From: an uncultured Bacteroidales bacterium
GTDB lineage: Bacteria; Bacteroidota; Bacteroidia; Bacteroidales; Muribaculaceae
NCBI GenBank assembly: GCA_947072905.1
Contig: CAMTKF010000001.1
Coordinates: 62,001 to 126,000 of the forward strand
Length of the DNA: 64,000 nucleotides
Direction of reading: 5' to 3'
Shown: in pieces, positions 9,225 to 19,295 of the stretch
Layout: the number at the start of each line of letters is the position of its first letter
Position numbering within the stretch: the stretch's first letter is position 1
Translations under genes and position numbers: made by a program
Notes under the pieces: model-generated
What the model was told of the DNA's origin: nothing
What the model saw: the letters and a program-made list of their open reading frames with translations, nothing else
Database searches by the model: none

Positions 9225-9354
9225 CAAAAAAATAGCAGATTGACAGAGTTAAAGTTTGTTAATGTAATTATATATGTGACAATTTCTTTTCAGTCATCCA
9301 ATTCTTAACCAACCAACTACCCTTTTCGCTTGTTTTATTTTAAACTTAAAAAAA

Positions 9355-10032
9355 ATGTACAAATACCTACTGCCCATATTGATACTTCTCGTTTTCAGCG
9401 TAGGTGCAAGCGCCCAAAATTCTGCAAACAGTCCTCTCGTCAAAGAAAACTCGGGTACGGACGGTTTTTCTACACATCTTGCCTTCGAGCTGACCACTCC
9501 CACAGGAAGTGCCGGCCGCTGGTCTACCGGAGGTGGTGCTTCGCTTACCATTTGCTACTCCCATTTCATTACAGACCACATGTTTATCGCACCCGGAGTA
9601 GGTGGATTTTACAACTCAATGGGTACAGACTTCATACCACAATACAATAATATTTATGAAGGCACGGTAAAGAACTGGGGCGTGCGCGTACCTGTTTTCT
9701 TAGGCTATCAACTTAGTTTGGCCCAGGACATAAACATGGCCTTTGCCACAGGACCAATGCTTAACATAAACCTTTATGCCCGCGAACAAGCCACTCCCAA
9801 CTTCAATGCCGACCCGATAGAGCCGTCAGAAAGCATCAATCTCTTTGGTCAGGGATTCAACAGACTTGACCTGCAATGGGATTTTTATATCGGACTCATT
9901 TATAAACAGCGATATAGCATAGGATTTTCGGCCGGCGCAGGTATCACTAATGTGGCTTCGATGACAGAAGGACAACGACGGCTCAATATCCGTCGCAATA
10001 ACTTTTCATTCATGCTCAGCTATACATTCTGA
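9355..10032 (+). CDS. Secreted outer-membrane beta-barrel protein (hypothetical)
   Basis: I do not recognise a named family. The 225 residues begin with a clear signal peptide (MYKYLLPILILLVFSVGASAQ, cleavage near residue 21). The mature part has alternating hydrophobic strands with aromatic girdle residues and ends SFMLSYTF, a C-terminal Phe pattern typical of small outer-membrane barrels (PF13568-like). It is a single gene, divergent from sppA with 272 bases between the starts and upstream of guaA. No clear TAnnTTTG box is seen in front of it on the plus strand. Confidence 0.65.
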   Translation: MYKYLLPILILLVFSVGASAQNSANSPLVKENSGTDGFSTHLAFELTTPTGSAGRWSTGGGASLTICYSHFITDHMFIAPGVGGFYNSMGTDFIPQYNNIYEGTVKNWGVRVPVFLGYQLSLAQDINMAFATGPMLNINLYAREQATPNFNADPIEPSESINLFGQGFNRLDLQWDFYIGLIYKQRYSIGFSAGAGITNVASMTEGQRRLNIRRNNFSFMLSYTF

Positions 10033-10062
10033 ACTGTATTTGAACCATATTTTTTTCAAAAA

Positions 10063-10094
10063 TTTGAATAATCAGGGATTTTTTTATACCTTTG
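10063..10094 (+). promoter_or_regulatory. guaA promoter (-33 TTTG / -7 TACCTTTG)
   Basis: A TTTG at 10063-10066 and TACCTTTG at 10087-10094 are separated by 20 bases, the standard Bacteroidetes -33/-7 layout. The box is 43 bases upstream of the guaA ATG. This is one of the best promoter matches in the window. Confidence 0.7.
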
Positions 10095-10137
10095 CACTCA
10101 TATTAATAAAGAATCACTTTCATAATTGAAAGCGCTT

Positions 10138-11661
10138 ATGTCCCAAAAGATTGTCATACTTGATTTCGGTTCGCAAACTACACAACTCATAGGTCGTCGT
10201 GTTCGTGAGCTCAACACTTATTGCGAGATTGTGCCGTATAATAAATTCCCCGCCGATGACCCCGATATCATCGGCGTTATCCTTTCCGGCAGTCCTTTCT
10301 CGGTTTATGATGAAAAATCATTTAAAGTAGATGTAGCCCCGATAGCCGCCCGCTACCCGGTGCTTGGAATTTGCTACGGTGCCCAGCTCCTTGCCTGGCA
10401 GAACGGAGGCGTGGTAGAAAGTGCCCCTTCAAGAGAATATGGCCGTGCCATACTTTCTGAAGTTAACGATACTGACGCTCTGTTCCGTGATATCACTCCG
10501 GGCGAGACCGTATGGATGAGCCACGGCGATACAATCACCGTCCTCCCCGAAAACTTCAATATCATCGCTTCAACCGATGATGTAAAATGCGCAGCATTCC
10601 ATGTAGAGGGCCGCGATATATGGGGTGTGCAATTCCATCCCGAAGTTTTCCATTCTACTTGCGGTACAAGACTGCTTTCCAACTTCGTAAAGGATATTTG
10701 CGGTTCGAAAGGCGACTGGAATGCCGATGCTTACATCGAAACTACCGTTGCGGCATTGAAGCAACAGCTTGGCAACGACAAGGTGGTGCTCGGCCTGAGC
10801 GGTGGTGTTGACTCGTCGGTAGCTGCCGTATTGATTTCACGCGCCATAGGCGATAATCTCACATGTATCTTTGTTGATCACGGTCTGCTGCGTAAAGATG
10901 AATTCGCACAGGTGATGAATGACTATCGCTGCCTTGGCCTTAACGTAATCGGCGTTGATGCTTCAGAAGAATTCTTTGCAGAACTTAAGGATGTGAAAGA
11001 TCCTGAACGCAAACGCAAAATTATAGGTAAAGGCTTTATCGACGTATTTGACAGAGAAGCACACAAACTTAAAGATGTGAAGTGGCTTGCGCAAGGTACA
11101 ATTTATCCCGACCGCATCGAATCGCTTTCGATTACCGGTACTACAATCAAGAGCCATCACAACGTAGGCGGACTTCCCGAAAAAATGAATCTGAGCTTAT
11201 GCGAACCTCTGCAATGGCTCTTCAAAGACGAGGTAAGAGCCGTAGGCCGTGCTCTGGGTATGCCCGAACACCTCATCACACGTCACCCCTTCCCCGGACC
11301 GGGTCTTGCCGTACGCATTCTCGGCGACATCACCCCCGAAAAGGTACGTATACTGCAGGAAGCTGACGACATCTTTATCCGCGGACTGCGCGAATGGGGC
11401 CTCTACGATCAGGTATGGCAAGCCGGAGTAATCCTGCTGCCCGTGCAGAGCGTAGGTGTAATGGGTGACGAACGCACATACGAGAGTGCGGTGGCTCTGC
11501 GCGCCGTGACATCGACCGATGCCATGACCGCCGACTGGGCACATCTGCCATACGAATTCCTTGCAAAGGTTTCCAATGAGATAATAAATAAGGTAAGAGG
11601 CGTGAATCGTGTAACATACGACATTTCTTCAAAGCCGCCGGCAACCATTGAGTGGGAATAA
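10138..11661 (+). CDS. guaA: GMP synthase (glutamine-hydrolysing)
   Basis: Converts XMP to GMP using glutamine and ATP. The enzyme has an N-terminal class I glutamine amidotransferase domain with Cys79 (GICYGAQ), His167 and Glu169 (FHPEV), then an ATP-pyrophosphatase domain with the PP-loop SGGVDS at 221-226, and a C-terminal dimerisation domain ending [10 protein letters not shown] chose the ATG at 10138 ([11 protein letters not shown]) over an upstream in-frame TTG at 10126, because it matches the family N-terminus and fits the promoter at 10063-10094. Length 507 residues. It stands alone, followed by pfp after 112 bases. Confidence 0.96.
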   Translation: MSQKIVILDFGSQTTQLIGRRVRELNTYCEIVPYNKFPADDPDIIGVILSGSPFSVYDEKSFKVDVAPIAARYPVLGICYGAQLLAWQNGGVVESAPSREYGRAILSEVNDTDALFRDITPGETVWMSHGDTITVLPENFNIIASTDDVKCAAFHVEGRDIWGVQFHPEVFHSTCGTRLLSNFVKDICGSKGDWNADAYIETTVAALKQQLGNDKVVLGLSGGVDSSVAAVLISRAIGDNLTCIFVDHGLLRKDEFAQVMNDYRCLGLNVIGVDASEEFFAELKDVKDPERKRKIIGKGFIDVFDREAHKLKDVKWLAQGTIYPDRIESLSITGTTIKSHHNVGGLPEKMNLSLCEPLQWLFKDEVRAVGRALGMPEHLITRHPFPGPGLAVRILGDITPEKVRILQEADDIFIRGLREWGLYDQVWQAGVILLPVQSVGVMGDERTYESAVALRAVTSTDAMTADWAHLPYEFLAKVSNEIINKVRGVNRVTYDISSKPPATIEWE

Positions 11662-11773
11662 AATTCCGGTACAATTTCTAAATCTGTCTTTAGCCTTAAT
11701 TTTCACTATTAACCTCAGGCAATTCATACTATTTAGCAACTTAAACTAAAACATATAATTTTTTACGATTCTG

Positions 11774-13423
11774 ATGAAGAAGAGTCCACTACAGAAAGCC
11801 CGTGCGGCTTATCAACCCAAACTGCCCATCGTACTTACAGGTGCAGTAAAAGCCATCGAAGGCAAACCCACTCAGTCTGTTGCAAACCAGGCTGAAATCA
11901 AGGCATTGTTCCCCAATACATACGGCCTGCCCGAACTCAAATTTGAAAAAAATCCCGCTCCCACAGCCGGAAAGCCCGTTAATGTAGGTGTAATCCTTTC
12001 AGGCGGACAGGCACCCGGCGGACATAACGTGATATGCGGATTGTTTGACGGTATCAAAAAGATTCACCGCGACAGCCGTCTTTTCGGTTTCCTCATGGGC
12101 CCCGGCGGTCTTGTTGACCACAAATATATAGAGCTGACATCGGCCATCATCAACGAATACCGCAACACCGGCGGTTTTGACATCATCGGTTCAGGCCGTA
12201 CAAAACTCGAAACCAAAGACCAATTTGACAGCGGTCTCGAAATCTGCAAAGAACTTGGCATCAATGCCCTCGTTATCATCGGTGGTGACGACTCAAATAC
12301 AAATGCAGCTGTACTCGCCGAATACTACAAGAGCATCAATGCCGGCGTACAGGTTATCGGCTGCCCCAAGACCATCGACGGCGACCTCAAGAACGAATGC
12401 ATCGAAACTTCATTCGGTTTTGACACCGCTACAAAGGTATATTCAGAAGTTATCGGCAACATCCAGCGCGACTGCAACTCTGCCAAGAAGTACTGGCATT
12501 TCATCAAACTTATGGGCCGTTCGGCAAGCCACATCGCTCTTGAATGTGCACTTCAGACCCAACCTAATGTCTGCATCATCTCTGAAGAAGTTGAGGCCAA
12601 AGACATGACACTCGACCAAGTAGTGGACTACATCGCAAACATCGTAGCCCAGCGCGCCAAGTATGGCAACAACTTCGGTACAGTTCTTATTCCCGAAGGT
12701 CTTATCGAGTTCATCCCCGCTATCAAGAAGCTTATCGCCGAGCTTAACAACATCCTCGCAATCAACGCCACAGAGACTGCAGGCCTCAACAGCGCCCAGC
12801 TCGAAGAATTCATTCTCTCGCACCTCAATGAAGAGAATGCTGCTACAATCAAGAGCCTGCCCACAACTGTAGCCCGCCAGCTCATGCTCGACCGCGACCC
12901 CCACGGCAACGTACAGGTATCGCTCATCGAAACCGAAAAGCTTCTCAGCGAAATGGTAGGCAAGCGCCTTGCTGAAATGCAAGCCGCCGGTCAGTATGAC
13001 GGCAAGTACTCTACTCTGCATCATTTCTTCGGCTATGAAGGCCGTTGCGCAGATCCTTCAAACTTCGACGCCGACTATTGCTATGCCCTGGGCTTCAACG
13101 CAGCATGCCTGATCAATGCAGGTGTTACCGGCTATATGTCATCTATCCGCAACCTTGTTAAGCCTGCTGTTCAATGGATTGCCGGTGGTATTCCAATCAC
13201 CATGATGATGAACATCGAACACCGCAACGGTGCTGACAAGCCCGTAATCCAAAAGGCTCTTGTACGTCTTGACGGCGCACCCTTCAAGAAGTTTGCCGCT
13301 CAGCGCGATGACTGGGCTATGAACACTTGCTACATCTATCCCGGACCCATCCAGTACTTTGGACCGGCGGAAGTTTGCGACCAGCCCTCGCTCACACTCC
13401 GCTACGAGCACCAGGGTAAGTAA
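11774..13423 (+). CDS. pfp: PPi-dependent 6-phosphofructokinase
   Basis: Reversible phosphorylation of fructose 6-phosphate with pyrophosphate as donor, in glycolysis and gluconeogenesis. At 549 residues it is the long type. The active-site loop reads GGDDS (170-174). The second Asp in place of Gly is the known marker for PPi over ATP use, and PKTIDGDL follows at 198-205. The large insertion and [16 protein letters not shown] near the C-terminus fit the long clade found in Bacteroidetes. A strong terminator follows. Confidence 0.94.
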   Translation: MKKSPLQKARAAYQPKLPIVLTGAVKAIEGKPTQSVANQAEIKALFPNTYGLPELKFEKNPAPTAGKPVNVGVILSGGQAPGGHNVICGLFDGIKKIHRDSRLFGFLMGPGGLVDHKYIELTSAIINEYRNTGGFDIIGSGRTKLETKDQFDSGLEICKELGINALVIIGGDDSNTNAAVLAEYYKSINAGVQVIGCPKTIDGDLKNECIETSFGFDTATKVYSEVIGNIQRDCNSAKKYWHFIKLMGRSASHIALECALQTQPNVCIISEEVEAKDMTLDQVVDYIANIVAQRAKYGNNFGTVLIPEGLIEFIPAIKKLIAELNNILAINATETAGLNSAQLEEFILSHLNEENAATIKSLPTTVARQLMLDRDPHGNVQVSLIETEKLLSEMVGKRLAEMQAAGQYDGKYSTLHHFFGYEGRCADPSNFDADYCYALGFNAACLINAGVTGYMSSIRNLVKPAVQWIAGGIPITMMMNIEHRNGADKPVIQKALVRLDGAPFKKFAAQRDDWAMNTCYIYPGPIQYFGPAEVCDQPSLTLRYEHQGK

Positions 13424-13447
13424 GATATTCCCGACTCTCAGCTTGCA

Positions 13448-13497
13448 GAGCCTGTCCATCGGGGAGCAATTCAGCTCACGGACAGGCTCTTTTTTTT
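13448..13497 (+). terminator. Rho-independent terminator of pfp
   Basis: A perfect 10-base stem GAGCCTGTCC (13448-13457) / GGACAGGCTC (13480-13489) is followed by eight T residues. Confidence 0.88.
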
Positions 13498-13580
13498 GTC
13501 CTTTTTAACCGTTATCTCCAACTGATAGACATACTATAATATTTATCACTTACTTTAAGTCATTTTTACAAAATTTTTCG

Positions 13581-13588
13581 TAACTTTG
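13581..13588 (+). promoter_or_regulatory. Putative -7 box (TAACTTTG) of the barrel/PCMD operon
   Basis: TAACTTTG, a TAnnTTTG match, ends 19 bases before the ATG at 13608. The upstream DNA is AT-rich without an obvious TTTG at the usual spacing. Confidence 0.55.
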
Positions 13589-13607
13589 GCACAAATTTAT
13601 TTCTTAT

Positions 13608-14357
13608 ATGAATATAAGCCGACAGTATCGCTTCATCTCACTGTTTTGCCTTGTAACGATGTTATTCCCAATATCATCTTACTCTCAAGAAAAATTCAGC
13701 CGAAATATCGAAAATATATCTTTTGTCCCTAAAGGGCAATGGATTGGCGGCGTCAGTGTGAACTATTCGCAAAGCGACCAAAATAATTATCAATTCCTTA
13801 TTTTTGAAAAAATATCCGGAGATACCTATACATTCAAGGTAAGTCCGATGCTGCTTTACGCCTTCAAGGACAATCTGGCTATGGGCGGACGATTCGCCTA
13901 CTCGCGTTCACGCACAAGACTCGAGAGTGCCGACGTAGTACTTGATTCAGAGACGGATTATAACGTTGACAATCTGTACTCAATTACCCACTCATATTCG
14001 GGTACATACTGTTTCCGCCAATACATGTCGCTCGGAGCTAACACTCGCTTCGGCCTGCTGAATGAAGTACAGCTGCAACTTGGAGGCGGACAGTCAAAAA
14101 TATGCAGTGGCACAGGTGAGGACTTCACCGGTACATATTCAAGGCACTTTGACTTCAACGTAGGTCTGGCTCCCGGCCTGATTGTATTTCTCAACAACTA
14201 CTCGGCTCTTGAAGTAAATGTTGGCGTGCTCGGTTTCAACTACCGTCACAACAAATACACTACCGATCAAATATACGTGGCCAACATGCGCACATCATCG
14301 GCAAACTTCAAGATCAATCTGTTTTCAATCACCTTCGGGATGGCATTCTACATTTAG
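13608..14357 (+). CDS. Secreted beta-barrel protein, paralogue A (hypothetical)
   Basis: The 249 residues start with a signal peptide (to about residue 26, ISSYSQ). The mature part opens with FVPKGQWIGG, continues as aromatic-rich alternating strands and ends TFGMAFYI, consistent with a small outer-membrane barrel. It is clearly paralogous to the next gene: FVPKGQW / FIPKGKW, GGRFAYSRS / GLRFNYSRG, FGLLNEVQLQLGGG / FGIFNEVDVTVGSG, and GVLGFNYRHNKYTTDQI / GVFGINFKREHQTTDNI. Function unknown. First of three adjacent genes ending in a PCMD lipoprotein; only 15 bases separate it from the next start. Confidence 0.65.
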   Translation: MNISRQYRFISLFCLVTMLFPISSYSQEKFSRNIENISFVPKGQWIGGVSVNYSQSDQNNYQFLIFEKISGDTYTFKVSPMLLYAFKDNLAMGGRFAYSRSRTRLESADVVLDSETDYNVDNLYSITHSYSGTYCFRQYMSLGANTRFGLLNEVQLQLGGGQSKICSGTGEDFTGTYSRHFDFNVGLAPGLIVFLNNYSALEVNVGVLGFNYRHNKYTTDQIYVANMRTSSANFKINLFSITFGMAFYI

Positions 14358-14372
14358 AGCTTGTTAATAATC

Positions 14373-15215
14373 ATGAAGAAATTCTTCCTTATAATATTAG
14401 TGATGCTATCGGTCATGGCGCCCATGCCCCTAATGGCCCAGCAAATCGTACGCAAGCAGCTGGCGCCTGTTAATCCCGACATGGACGAAAAAGTGATCGT
14501 CGGCAACGATACCGTGCCTATCGTGATACCCGAGCGCAATCTCGGACGATTCGATCGCGGACTCTATAATTATCTCTTCATTCCAAAAGGCAAATGGAGC
14601 TTCGGACTCACTGCATCTTACGGCGAATTGAATACTGACGACGTACAGATTCTGTCACTGATGAAAGATTTTGATTTCAAAGGCAAGATATATTCAATAA
14701 AGCCTTTCATATCTTACTTTATCCGCAACAACCAGTCGGTAGGTTTGCGTTTCAACTACTCGCGTGGCATAGGCGACCTTGCCAATCTCGGAGTGGATTT
14801 TGACGATGATCTCAATTTCAATCTGAAAGATGTAAGCTATTATACACAAAGCTATTCCACCTCTCTGTTTTATAGAAATTACATTGGCCTTAACAAGAGC
14901 AAACGCTTCGGTATCTTCAACGAAGTTGATGTGACAGTTGGCAGTGGCTCAGCCCGATTCAAACGAATTTATGATGGAAAGCCCAAAGATACCCGCAATG
15001 TGATAACCCAAGGAAGCATAAACTTCAGTCCCGGTGTATGTGTATTCATTCAGGAGTATGTTGCATTCAATGTCTCATTCGGTGTTTTTGGTATTAACTT
15101 CAAACGCGAACATCAGACTACCGATAATATTGATGAAGGCACACGCTTTACCTCCGGTGCCAATTTCCGCTTCAACATCTTCAACATCAACTTAGGAATG
15201 ATGGTAGTAATATGA
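14373..15215 (+). CDS. Secreted beta-barrel protein, paralogue B (hypothetical)
   Basis: From the ATG at 14373 (MKKFFLIILVML) the protein has 280 residues with a signal peptide ending near PLMAQQ; a TTG at 14361 would add four residues. After a charged spacer the barrel-like region begins with FIPKGKWSFG and ends INLGMMVVI. It aligns along most of its length with the preceding gene, so the pair arose by tandem duplication. Its stop overlaps the ATG of the PCMD lipoprotein by 4 bases, implying coupled translation and a joint function at the outer membrane. Confidence 0.65.
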   Translation: MKKFFLIILVMLSVMAPMPLMAQQIVRKQLAPVNPDMDEKVIVGNDTVPIVIPERNLGRFDRGLYNYLFIPKGKWSFGLTASYGELNTDDVQILSLMKDFDFKGKIYSIKPFISYFIRNNQSVGLRFNYSRGIGDLANLGVDFDDDLNFNLKDVSYYTQSYSTSLFYRNYIGLNKSKRFGIFNEVDVTVGSGSARFKRIYDGKPKDTRNVITQGSINFSPGVCVFIQEYVAFNVSFGVFGINFKREHQTTDNIDEGTRFTSGANFRFNIFNINLGMMVVI

Positions 15216-16777
15216 AAAAAGCTTTATTCTACATATCCATCCCGGCTCTGGCACTCGCTACCGCCGGTTGCATAAAAAATGATATACCCTACCCTCGTAT
15301 ACAACCTAATTTCCTTACATTCAATGTAGAAGGTCAAACCCGAGGTACAGCTATCGACTCTGCGACACGCACCGTAACGGTGTATCTCCCTGAGACGGTG
15401 GATATATACAATGTAAATGTATCCGATTATACCCTCACCTCCCGAGCAAGCATGGTGAGCGGCGATTTTTCGCAGCCCGTCAATCTCTCCAAGCCTTACG
15501 ATGTAGTGCTGCATCTTTATCAAGACTGGACATGGCGCATCAATGCCTCGCAGGAAATAGAGCGATATTTCACTGTAAGCGGTCAGGTGGGCGCAGCAGT
15601 AATAGATGTACCCGGCAGACGTGTGGTTGCTTCGGTCACAAAGAAGACATCTCTTTCGTCCGTATTGGTTGAAAGCATAAAACTCGGGCCGGAGGGTTCG
15701 ACCATGCTTCCTGATATGGAAGGCAAACGCATTGACTTCACAAATCCTGTAAAAGTTGAAGTGACAGAATGGGGTCGTACATCAACATGGACAATCTTCA
15801 TAGAACAATCAGAATCAGACGTAACCACCGAGCGTATTGATGCCTGGACCAACGTTGCTTGGGTGTATGGCAGCGGAGAAGCAAACAAGACCAATGGCGT
15901 GGAATATCGTATAAAAGGCGACTCTGAGTGGACTAAAGTTTCTCAAAACGACATAGTGAGCGACGGCGGCAATTTCCATGCCCGAATTCTGCATCTTTCG
16001 CCTGCCACCACATACGAGGGCCGTGTATACTCTGATGACATATACGGAGAAACAATTGAATTTACGACCGGAACCGCTGTTCAAGTTCCAAACAGCAGTC
16101 TTGACGACTGGTGGCTCGATGGCAAAATCTGGAATCCCTGGACCGAAGGCGGTGAACAATATTGGGATACCGGCAATAAAGGCGCCACAACGCTCGGAGC
16201 ATCCAATTCTGTTCCTACCGACGATACTTCAACCGGACAAGGATGGGCTGCAAAGCTCGAAACAAAGTTCATAGGTATAGGTGCGCTTGGCAAACTTGCC
16301 GCAGGCAACCTTTTTGCCGGTCGTTATGTCAAGACTGAAGGTACCAACGGTATACTGTCGTTTGGCAGACCTTTCACACAAAGGCCTACAAAAATGAGGG
16401 GCTACTTCAAATACAACAGCGCGCCCATCAACTACGTTTCCGGCGAATGGTCAAACCTCAAGGGGCAACCGGATTCTTGCATAGTATGGGTAGCGCTCAT
16501 TGACTCAGACCAGCCTTGTGAGATACGCACCAATCCAAAGAACCGCAAACTCTTCAATGAAAACGGTCCGGAGGTGATAGCTTACGGAAAAATGGAATAT
16601 GGCCAGACTGTAACCGATTACATTCCGTTTGAGTTTGAACTTGAATACAAGTCTACATCGCGGGTTCCCAAATACATACTTATCACCGCATCGGCATCAA
16701 AATATGGAGACTACTTCACAGGTGGCACCGGTTCGGTATTATATCTTGACGACCTGCAACTCCTGTACGATTACTAA
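15212..16777 (+). CDS. PCMD-domain lipoprotein
   Basis: The N-terminus MKKALFYISIPALALATAGC carries a lipobox with the lipidated Cys at residue 20. Two beta-rich modules follow (about 35-125 and 125-210), then a fibronectin-like stretch, and from about residue 295 a domain opening NSSLDDWWLDGKIWNPWTEG and ending SVLYLDDLQLLYDY. That C-terminal part matches my knowledge of the putative carbohydrate metabolism (PCMD, PF13201) domain of Bacteroidetes surface lipoproteins, a jelly-roll-like fold possibly binding glycans. Translationally coupled to the upstream barrel gene. Length 521 residues. The ligand is unknown. Confidence 0.75.
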   Translation: MKKALFYISIPALALATAGCIKNDIPYPRIQPNFLTFNVEGQTRGTAIDSATRTVTVYLPETVDIYNVNVSDYTLTSRASMVSGDFSQPVNLSKPYDVVLHLYQDWTWRINASQEIERYFTVSGQVGAAVIDVPGRRVVASVTKKTSLSSVLVESIKLGPEGSTMLPDMEGKRIDFTNPVKVEVTEWGRTSTWTIFIEQSESDVTTERIDAWTNVAWVYGSGEANKTNGVEYRIKGDSEWTKVSQNDIVSDGGNFHARILHLSPATTYEGRVYSDDIYGETIEFTTGTAVQVPNSSLDDWWLDGKIWNPWTEGGEQYWDTGNKGATTLGASNSVPTDDTSTGQGWAAKLETKFIGIGALGKLAAGNLFAGRYVKTEGTNGILSFGRPFTQRPTKMRGYFKYNSAPINYVSGEWSNLKGQPDSCIVWVALIDSDQPCEIRTNPKNRKLFNENGPEVIAYGKMEYGQTVTDYIPFEFELEYKSTSRVPKYILITASASKYGDYFTGGTGSVLYLDDLQLLYDY

Positions 16778-16800
16778 AATTTTTGACAACAGGCATAAAT

Positions 16801-16842
16801 GAGAGGACAACTTTAGCAAATTTTTGCTATCTTTGTTCTCTC
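16801..16842 (+). promoter_or_regulatory. 42-bp dyad overlapping a -7 box (candidate operator/promoter)
   Basis: Outer arms GAGAGGACAA (16801-16810) and TTGTTCTCTC (16833-16842) match with one G/A difference. Inner arms TAGCAAA (16814-16820) and TTTGCTA (16823-16829) are perfect. All are symmetric about 16821.5. The TATCTTTG -7 box at 16828-16835 spans the right inner arm and part of the outer arm. There is no T-tract after it, so an operator is more likely than a terminator. Confidence 0.5.
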
Positions 16843-16861
16843 AATTGCGAATATCTAAGAA

Positions 16862-17638
16862 ATGAATCAGAATATCAATATAAAAGGTATAAATATAGCA
16901 TATAACAAGGTTGGCTCGGGCCATCCTATGATTCTGATGCACGGATGGGGCTGCGACAGCAGCGCCCTCAGATTGTTTGAGCGTGTAGGCTCTGAGCATC
17001 ACGAAGTTTACAATATTGATTTGCCGGGATTCGGCAAATCGGAAGAGCCGCCTACGGCTTGGGGCGTTAACGAATACACCGAAATGCTCGAAGACTTTGT
17101 GAGGATTCTCGGTTTAAATAATCCCGTTATACTCGGACATTCGTTCGGAGGACGCATTGCCATACTATTCGCATCGCGAAACAAAGTATCGCGTCTGCTT
17201 CTTGTAGATGCAGCCGGCATCAAGCCCAAACGCACTCTTTCATACTATTATAAAATCTACAGCTACAAACTGGCAAAGTGGATATACCCCAATCTGGTAG
17301 GCCGCAAACGAGCTAATGAACTGATTGAAGAAATGCGTTCACGCAGAGGCTCATACGACTATGTAAATTGCTCTACGCAGATGCGTAAGGTTATGGTCAA
17401 CGTGGTCAACAGCGATCTCAAAAGCGTGATGCCTAAAATCAAGGCGCCCACACTTCTGATATGGGGCGAGGAAGATACAGCCACCCCTCTACGCGATGCC
17501 CAGATAATGCAAAAGCTCATACCCAACGCGGGGCTGGTATCGTTCCCCGGTGCCGGACATTTCAGCTTCGTAGATAACCCGTATCAATCTGCTGCTGTAG
17601 TAAGGCGTTTCATATCGTCATCCATTTCTTCCGATTAA
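16862..17638 (+). CDS. Alpha/beta hydrolase
   Basis: The 258 residues form a single alpha/beta-hydrolase domain with no signal peptide. The oxyanion segment MHGWGCD lies near 26-32, the nucleophile Ser94 sits in GHSFGG, an acidic residue lies in WGEEDTATP, and the catalytic His is in PGAGHFSF. The substrate cannot be read from the sequence. It is first in a three-gene unit, 2 bases before the MurF-like gene and then ddl, which suggests a role linked to peptidoglycan precursors; this is inference from context. Confidence 0.8.
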   Translation: MNQNINIKGINIAYNKVGSGHPMILMHGWGCDSSALRLFERVGSEHHEVYNIDLPGFGKSEEPPTAWGVNEYTEMLEDFVRILGLNNPVILGHSFGGRIAILFASRNKVSRLLLVDAAGIKPKRTLSYYYKIYSYKLAKWIYPNLVGRKRANELIEEMRSRRGSYDYVNCSTQMRKVMVNVVNSDLKSVMPKIKAPTLLIWGEEDTATPLRDAQIMQKLIPNAGLVSFPGAGHFSFVDNPYQSAAVVRRFISSSISSD

Positions 17639-17640
17639 TC

Positions 17641-19239
17641 ATGACAATAAATATTATTTTTGCAATAATAGCTGCAATCGTCATGGCTTGCACGCTCGTA
17701 TATGAGCTTAAGCGCGACCTGATGATGTTTCAACAGAATTCTTATAGGCCATCAAGATACCGCACATGGCTTTCTGAATCCAAAGACACAACTTCTATGT
17801 GGCGTCTGGCGGCATTGGTGATATTCTTCATATCCATCTCATCGTTCTCGCATCCTTATGCTACTGTAATTCTAACTGTGGCTTTTGGAATAATCTGCAC
17901 AGCGCACCTTAAAAAGCAGAAATACAAGAAACCGCTTGCATGGACTGCACGAGCCAAGCGTATTTTTACCGTGGCCTGTATTCTTTCGGCGGCAGCAGCG
18001 GTAGCAGGCTGGTTCATATCACCTGCCGGCTCATTCGTTTTTGAGAGAATCACAGCAATGGCCTCGGCACTGCTTGCCGCTTATTGCGCCTCGCACATCA
18101 TAATTATTGTGGCAAACTTCATCCTTAAGCCGGTTGAGGCCGCCGTCACACGCCACTACTACAATGATGCCGCAAACATACTTAAGGGAATGAAAGACCT
18201 TAAGATTATTGGTATCACAGGCTCCTACGGCAAAACCAGCACAAAACACTATCTGCACCGTATTCTGTCTGAAAAATATGACACACTGATGACTCCGGGA
18301 AGTTTCAACACCACCCTCGGAGTTGTACGCACTATACGCGAATACCTCAAGCCATACAACGAGATTTTCATCGTTGAAATGGGTGCTAAAAATATTGGCG
18401 ATATCAAAGAAATATGCGACCTCGTTCATCCGCACATGGGTATCATAACAGCTGTAGGCCCGCAACACCTCGAATCATTCAAAACCATTGAGAATGTACA
18501 GGCCACAAAGTTTGAACTTGCCGATGCAATCCCCTCTGACGGCGTTGTTATCATAAACAACGATTTCCCGAAGATTGCCGACCGCAAGGTTGATAACTGC
18601 GGCTGCATGAGGTATGCGATAAAAGCCGATGCTCCATGGCGTGCGGTAAACATAAGCTATGGCGCCGACGGCACAAGTTTCACCGTAAAGGGCCCTGAGG
18701 GTTTTGAGCTTGCGCTGAAAACACAACTGATGGGCGAAGCTAATGTCAGCGACTTATTAGCCGCCATTGTATGTGCCGTAAAGCTTGGTCTGGAGAATAA
18801 AGCTATTCAAGCTGCGGTTGCTTCAATCGAACCCGTAGAACACAGATTGTCGGTTAAACGTACCGCAGGCGGAATCACCATACTCGACGATGCTTTCAAT
18901 TCTAATCCCGTAGGCTCACGCATGGCTCTTGAAGTGCTCGGTACAATGCGTACCGGCAAACGCATTGTGATAACACCGGGTATGATCGAACTCGGCTCGG
19001 AACAGCAAGAGTTGAACTTGCAACTTGGGCAGACAATAGCCCAAAACGTAGATATTGCAATAGTTGTAGGCCACTACAACCGCGAGGCTATTGCCGAAGG
19101 AATCCGCAGCAAGGACTTCCCGGATGAGAATCTGTATCTTGTAGACTCCTTTGCCGAAGCTCAAAAAATCCTCGCCTCCATAGCCGCAAAAGGCGACACC
19201 GTTCTTTACGAAAACGATTTACCTGATACATTCAAGTAA
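17641..19239 (+). CDS. Membrane-tethered MurF-like Mur ligase
   Basis: The first ~165 residues contain about five hydrophobic segments (3-19, 54-70, 73-90, 107-125, 140-162). A Mur-ligase ATPase follows with P-loop ITGSYGKTS at 192-200, TPGSFNTTLGVV, FIVEMGAKNIGDI, and C-terminal HRLSVKRTAGGITILDDAFNSNP and TPGMIELG. This layout is of the MurF class (UDP-MurNAc-tripeptide:D-Ala-D-Ala ligase), but the membrane domain is absent from canonical MurF. A second, fused MurF is encoded about 10 kb away at 27929. Placed directly before a Ddl and after a hydrolase, it may act on a special D-Ala-D-X dipeptide or a lipid-linked substrate. Length 532 residues. Confidence 0.8.
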   Translation: MTINIIFAIIAAIVMACTLVYELKRDLMMFQQNSYRPSRYRTWLSESKDTTSMWRLAALVIFFISISSFSHPYATVILTVAFGIICTAHLKKQKYKKPLAWTARAKRIFTVACILSAAAAVAGWFISPAGSFVFERITAMASALLAAYCASHIIIIVANFILKPVEAAVTRHYYNDAANILKGMKDLKIIGITGSYGKTSTKHYLHRILSEKYDTLMTPGSFNTTLGVVRTIREYLKPYNEIFIVEMGAKNIGDIKEICDLVHPHMGIITAVGPQHLESFKTIENVQATKFELADAIPSDGVVIINNDFPKIADRKVDNCGCMRYAIKADAPWRAVNISYGADGTSFTVKGPEGFELALKTQLMGEANVSDLLAAIVCAVKLGLENKAIQAAVASIEPVEHRLSVKRTAGGITILDDAFNSNPVGSRMALEVLGTMRTGKRIVITPGMIELGSEQQELNLQLGQTIAQNVDIAIVVGHYNREAIAEGIRSKDFPDENLYLVDSFAEAQKILASIAAKGDTVLYENDLPDTFK

Positions 19240-19295
19240 TAAATGCTCGTATCTGTTAGATTTAATTAAAGAAAAGATCAATAAAAGAATTAAAA

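Noticed and set aside
12443-13024. 193-residue minus-strand frame within pfp
   Set aside because: pfp has complete family motifs across these bases, so the frame is a coding shadow.
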